This document shows, in pieces, positions 6,393 through 9,034 of a DNA stretch of 9,034 nucleotides (the first letter of the stretch is position 1; each line of letters starts with the position of its first letter). The DNA is from Mobilitalea sp. Lineage in GTDB: Bacteria; Bacillota_A; Clostridia; Lachnospirales; Lachnospiraceae. The translations under genes and the position numbers were made by a program. The stretch covers positions 1 through 9,034 of the forward strand of contig JARKQP010000585.1 of the NCBI GenBank assembly GCA_029974875.1. Direction: 5' to 3'. The notes under the pieces were generated by a model, which worked only from the letters and a program-made list of their open reading frames with translations, was not told where the DNA came from and ran no database searches.

Positions 6393-7234
6393 CAAAGCAC
6401 TATGGGAATAAAATAGCCTGTGACCGCATTAACCTGGTGTTTGGTCCTGGGGTATACGGGCTTCTGGGGGCGAATGGGGCAGGCAAGACCACGCTGATGC
6501 GTATGATGTGCGGTATCTTGGCTCCTACCTCAGGAACCATCAGCTTTGATGGGATCGATGTCAGACATGAGGATTACCGGGAGGCATTGGGCTATTTACC
6601 CCAGGATTTTGGATATTACCCGGAATTTTCGGCACAGGATTTTATGCTTTATATTGCCACGCTCAAAGGCCTGCCAAAATCCCGCGCGAAGGAAAAAACA
6701 CGGGAGCTCCTTGAGCTGGTTTCCCTCGATAAAGAGGCAAAGAAAAAAATCAAGACCTTTTCCGGCGGCATGAAGCAACGTCTCGGGATCGCCCAGTCCA
6801 TGCTCAATGACCCCAAGATATTGGTGCTGGATGAGCCGACAGCCGGTCTTGACCCAAAAGAACGGGTGCGTTTCCGCAATTTGATTTCCCGTCTTGGCGC
6901 GGACCGCATTGTTTTACTTTCCACCCATATTGTTCCTGATGTGGAGCATATTGCTGATACTATCCTGGTGATGAAGGATGGCTGCTTGATCCACCGGGGT
7001 ACGAGGGAAGAAATCCTTCAGACGATTAAAGGCAGGGTCTGGGAGTGCACCGTTTCACAAGCGGAAGCGGATATCCTGTGCGAAAAGTATCCAGTCATCA
7101 ATCTGCGCCAGGAGGGCGGCAAGCTGTTCCTTCGCCTGATTTCGGAAAGGGAGCCCTGTCATCTGGCAGTGGGGGTGCAAGCTTCCCTGGAGGATCTTTA
7201 TTTATATTATTTTAGTGAGGAGAGTGAAGGATGA
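6368..7234 (+). CDS. ABC transporter ATP-binding protein (ABC-2 type, CcmA/bacitracin-exporter-like)
   Basis: A stand-alone 288-residue ATPase that powers a separate membrane permease. Motifs are Walker A GANGAGKTT (34-42), Q-loop Q79 in LPQDFG, signature FSGGM (131-135) with KQRLGIAQSM, Walker B ILVLDEP (151-157) with catalytic E156, D-loop AGLD (159-162) and switch His H187. All catalytic residues are present. The C-terminal stretch (about 222-288) is an added domain common in ATPases of antimicrobial peptide, bacitracin or lantibiotic export and immunity systems. GGAGGAG at 6356-6362 lies 5 bp before ATG 6368, which is inside the upstream membrane-protein gene. The stop codon shares an ATGA with the permease start. 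Export rather than uptake is expected, since there is no binding-protein gene. Confidence 0.93.
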   Translation: MELILDRVTKHYGNKIACDRINLVFGPGVYGLLGANGAGKTTLMRMMCGILAPTSGTISFDGIDVRHEDYREALGYLPQDFGYYPEFSAQDFMLYIATLKGLPKSRAKEKTRELLELVSLDKEAKKKIKTFSGGMKQRLGIAQSMLNDPKILVLDEPTAGLDPKERVRFRNLISRLGADRIVLLSTHIVPDVEHIADTILVMKDGCLIHRGTREEILQTIKGRVWECTVSQAEADILCEKYPVINLRQEGGKLFLRLISEREPCHLAVGVQASLEDLYLYYFSEESEG

Positions 7235-8448
7235 GCGGTTTATGGAGTCTGGTCGGTTTTGAATATAAAAAAATTTTGGGTAAAAGAAGTGTACGGATCA
7301 CCCTGCTATTAGCTGTCCTCATAACCATCGTCAGCATTCTGGGAACTTTGCTTGGCAATACCTATTTGGATGGTAAGCCCGTTGAATCTAATTTTGATGG
7401 AATGGTTAAGGACCGGGAATATGCACGCGCCCTCACCGGGGAGAAGCTCGACAGTGACCTGATTATGAAAGCGGTTGGGGCATATTCTAAAATCCCTGAA
7501 GCCGATAAATATCAGGACACCCGGGAATATCAGGAGTTTGCGCGGCCATACAGCGGGATCTATGCAATGGTCCGCCCTGCTTTCAATACCCAGTCCCGGC
7601 GGTTCAATATGGAGGACTTTCAGATGCTGACGAGAGGAGAGGCAGAGGAGTTTTATACCTTGCGCCGTGACAGGCAGCTTGAACTGGTGGAAGCAACGGG
7701 CATGGGCAGTAAGGCCAAGGAACAGGTGCTGGCCTTGGATGCCCAAATAGAAGTACCCTTTACATTTTCTTATACGGATGGCTATACCAGGTTCTTTAGT
7801 GTCATATATACCTTGGGGTTGACAGCGGCCTTTGTCATGGCAATCTGCATTGCACCGCTGTTTTCAGGGGAGTATACTTCCGGCACTGACCAGCTCATCC
7901 TATCTTCAAGATACGGGAAAAATAAGCTTATCACAGCTAAGCTGTTAACGGGTTTTTCCCTGGCTGCCCTTATTTGCGTTATGCTGACAGCTTTGGGCTA
8001 TGGCTTTTCCCTGGGTGTATTTGGGGCGGATGGCTCTGGGGCGCCATTACAGCTCTATGGGCTCCTGTCACCTTACCCGGTAACCATGGGGCAAACAGCC
8101 CTGATTTTGGCAGTCTGCACTTTTTTTTCCTGCCTTATGACGGCAGCCATAACCATGCTGCTGTCGGCAAAGCTAAAATCCCCCTTTGGCGTGATCATAT
8201 TGGTTGGCCTATTGCTGGTGGTCCCTATGTTCATCAATGTTCCTGAAACCAATATTATCCTGTATAAGCTGTCCTATCTTTTTCCGACCAATATAATGAC
8301 ATTTTGGGCGGCAATGGATCCTATTCAATATGAGCTGTTTGGATTGGTGGTCAAACCCTATGTGTTTATGCCGTTGTTTGCTGTGGCAGTAAGTATACTG
8401 CTTACGCCTTTTGCATACCGTTCGTTTAAAAACCATCAGATTGTGTAG
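7231..8448 (+). CDS. ABC-2 type transporter permease with large extracytoplasmic loop
   Basis: The membrane partner of the preceding ATPase, 405 residues, with about six membrane segments: 22-43, 187-211, 234-262, 287-312, 318-336 and 375-396. Between the first two lies a hydrophilic domain of roughly 140 residues (44-186), rich in charged and aromatic residues and without cysteine, which should face the outside. After segment 2 comes FSGEYTSGTDQLILSSRYGKNKLITAKL (211-238 region), the E-x-x-x-G-T ... K pattern typical of ABC-2 permeases at the ATPase contact. AGGAG at 7218-7222 precedes ATG 7231, which overlaps the ATPase stop by 4 bp. Substrate unknown: peptides, antibiotics or lipids are all possible for this architecture. 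The linkage to an ECF sigma suggests an envelope-stress or defence function (inference). Confidence 0.9.
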   Translation: MSGLWSLVGFEYKKILGKRSVRITLLLAVLITIVSILGTLLGNTYLDGKPVESNFDGMVKDREYARALTGEKLDSDLIMKAVGAYSKIPEADKYQDTREYQEFARPYSGIYAMVRPAFNTQSRRFNMEDFQMLTRGEAEEFYTLRRDRQLELVEATGMGSKAKEQVLALDAQIEVPFTFSYTDGYTRFFSVIYTLGLTAAFVMAICIAPLFSGEYTSGTDQLILSSRYGKNKLITAKLLTGFSLAALICVMLTALGYGFSLGVFGADGSGAPLQLYGLLSPYPVTMGQTALILAVCTFFSCLMTAAITMLLSAKLKSPFGVIILVGLLLVVPMFINVPETNIILYKLSYLFPTNIMTFWAAMDPIQYELFGLVVKPYVFMPLFAVAVSILLTPFAYRSFKNHQIV

Positions 8449-8476
8449 AAGAATAGGAAAACTGAGAACAGAATTG

Positions 8477-8638
8477 CCAATAAACGTTGCAATTGGGGCA
8501 AAATCACGCAGCTTTGATGAAATAACAGCCTATTGCAAGGAGAATAAGATTCCATATTATATTATTGGCGATGCAGTAAAGACCCGTAGGGCACTGAATG
8601 CTACTGCTGAAGCCGGTGCCATTGCCAGGGCAATATAG
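8477..8638 (+). pseudogene. Remnant of an FMN/FAD-dependent oxidoreductase (old yellow enzyme / 2,4-dienoyl-CoA reductase-like), C-terminus only
   Basis: The frame ending at TAG 8636-8638 encodes about 53 residues that look like the very end of a two-flavin NADH oxidoreductase: VAIGAKSR (an 'AIGA' strand), FDEITAYCKENKIPYYIIGDAVKTRRALNATAEAGAIARAI, where IGDA...RRALNA...EA..IA..I is the closing FAD-binding motif of the family. Intact members are over 600 residues, so more than 90% is missing. The only upstream ATG in frame (8411) lies inside the permease gene in another frame and has no ribosome binding site. The reading frame is undisturbed within the fragment, so the loss could be fairly recent, or the tail may have been left by a deletion or insertion of the sigma-factor operon. 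A small functional protein is unlikely but not excluded. Confidence 0.72.
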
Positions 8639-8652
8639 TTGACCGTTATAGG

Positions 8653-8681
8653 GAGCAGCGTATGGATACGCTGCTCTTTTT
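8653..8681 (+). terminator. Strong intrinsic terminator
   Basis: GAGCAGCGTA (8653-8662) pairs perfectly with TACGCTGCTC (8667-8676) around a TGGA loop, followed at once by TTTTT and, one short step later, another T-run (8685-8689). It lies 15 bp after the oxidoreductase remnant's stop codon, so it is probably that lost gene's own terminator, now also ending the sigma/ABC operon, which has no closer terminator. Confidence 0.9.
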
Positions 8682-8708
8682 ATCTTTTTGTATTCTTTAT
8701 AAAATCAC

Positions 8709-8738
8709 TTGACAAGCTGATTTCCTATCATATATTAT
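8709..8738 (+). promoter_or_regulatory. Sigma-A promoter of prfC
   Basis: A perfect TTGACA at 8709-8714. Two -10 candidates overlap: TATATT (8731-8736, 16-bp spacer) and TATTAT (8733-8738, 18-bp spacer), each matching five of six consensus bases. It lies just after the terminator and about 125 bp before the prfC start, implying a leader of about 115-120 nt. Confidence 0.78.
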
Positions 8739-8797
8739 GGAATAGTTTGCAATAATGGTGAAATTATATCATAGAATGGTATTTGAATGTTATTTTA

Positions 8798-8816
8798 TGA
8801 CGCCGATGTGGCGTTA
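8798..8816 (+). promoter_or_regulatory. Small leader hairpin upstream of prfC
   Basis: TGACGCC (8798-8804) can pair with GGCGTTA (8810-8816), seven pairs with one G-T, around a GATGT loop. It sits about 30 bp before the ribosome binding site and has no T-run after it, so it is not a terminator. It could affect mRNA stability or be chance. Confidence 0.3.
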
Positions 8817-8860
8817 GGAACATACGAAAAGTGTGCATATATAAGTTTGGAGGAAATACT

Positions 8861-9034
8861 TTGAGTAATTATGCGAATGAAATTAAGAAAAGACGTACCT
8901 TTGCGATCATTTCCCACCCGGATGCAGGTAAGACAACCCTGACCGAGAAGCTGCTGCTCTACGGAGGTGCAATTAATTTAGCCGGTTCCGTGAAGGGAAA
9001 GAAGACGGATAGGCATGCCGTATCGGACTGGATG
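8861..9034 (+). CDS. prfC: Peptide chain release factor 3 (RF3), N-terminal part (3' end outside window)
   Basis: The first 58 residues of RF3, the translational GTPase that removes RF1/RF2 from the ribosome after termination. The sequence [30 protein letters not shown] (residues 9-38) holds the G1/P-loop HPDAGKTT with the RF3-type [13 protein letters not shown] context, followed by [19 protein letters not shown], which leads into switch I and is characteristic of RF3 rather than EF-G or LepA. It starts at TTG 8861, with GGAGGA at 8849-8854 six bases before it; no ATG or GTG is in frame nearby, and the nearby ATG at 8871 is out of frame. The gene runs off the right edge. It has its own promoter and is independent of the upstream operon. 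Confidence 0.96.
   Translation, partial: MSNYANEIKKRRTFAIISHPDAGKTTLTEKLLLYGGAINLAGSVKGKKTDRHAVSDWM

Larger units (their letters stand above)
8449..8860. other. 412-bp stretch without an intact gene
   Basis: It contains a decayed oxidoreductase fragment (8477-8638), an intrinsic terminator (8653-8681), a sigma-A promoter (8709-8738) and the prfC leader with a small hairpin (8798-8816). No tRNA, repeat array or other gene was seen. Confidence 0.7.

Overview
The window looks like chromosomal DNA of a Clostridia/Lachnospiraceae-type Firmicute. This is inferred from strong AGGAGG-type ribosome binding sites, two TTG start codons, AT-rich spacers between moderately GC-balanced genes, a textbook sigma-A promoter, and protein families that are common in that group. 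No search was run, so the genus is not assigned. All genes are on the + strand.

Layout: (1) 1-716 is the 3' end of a membrane sensor histidine kinase gene whose start lies upstream of the window. (2) 759-4973 is a drug-exporter operon: a sigma-A promoter overlapped by two tandem inverted-repeat operators, a MarR-type repressor (838-1290), and two overlapping ABC exporter genes (1349-3088 and 3075-4973). These two encode the halves of an asymmetric heterodimeric exporter of the BmrC/BmrD, LmrC/LmrD, TM287/TM288 type. The first half has the degenerate ATP site (Asp for the catalytic Glu, Gln for the switch His) and the second has the intact one plus a variant LSQGQ signature. (3) A GC-rich hairpin at 5069-5102 closes that operon. 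(4) 5192-8448 is a second, tightly overlapped four-gene operon: an ECF-type sigma factor (TTG start), a six-segment membrane protein of unrecognised family with a basic cytoplasmic N-terminus, an ABC-2 type ATPase, and an ABC-2 type permease with a large extracytoplasmic loop. (5) 8449-8652 holds a decayed C-terminal fragment of a flavin-dependent oxidoreductase, followed by a strong intrinsic terminator at 8653-8681. (6) A sigma-A promoter (8709-8738) and a leader of about 115 nt precede prfC (peptide chain release factor 3, TTG start at 8861), which runs off the right edge.

How the genes work together: the MarR repressor is positioned to shut off its own promoter and the exporter genes until it binds a ligand, which would give drug- or metabolite-inducible efflux. 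In the second operon, overlapping reading frames tie production of a sigma factor to a membrane protein and an ABC transporter. The arrangement suggests an envelope-stress or peptide-sensing module in which the membrane protein may hold the sigma factor as a non-zinc-finger anti-sigma. That role is inference. It is the part of the window most likely to contain something not well described.
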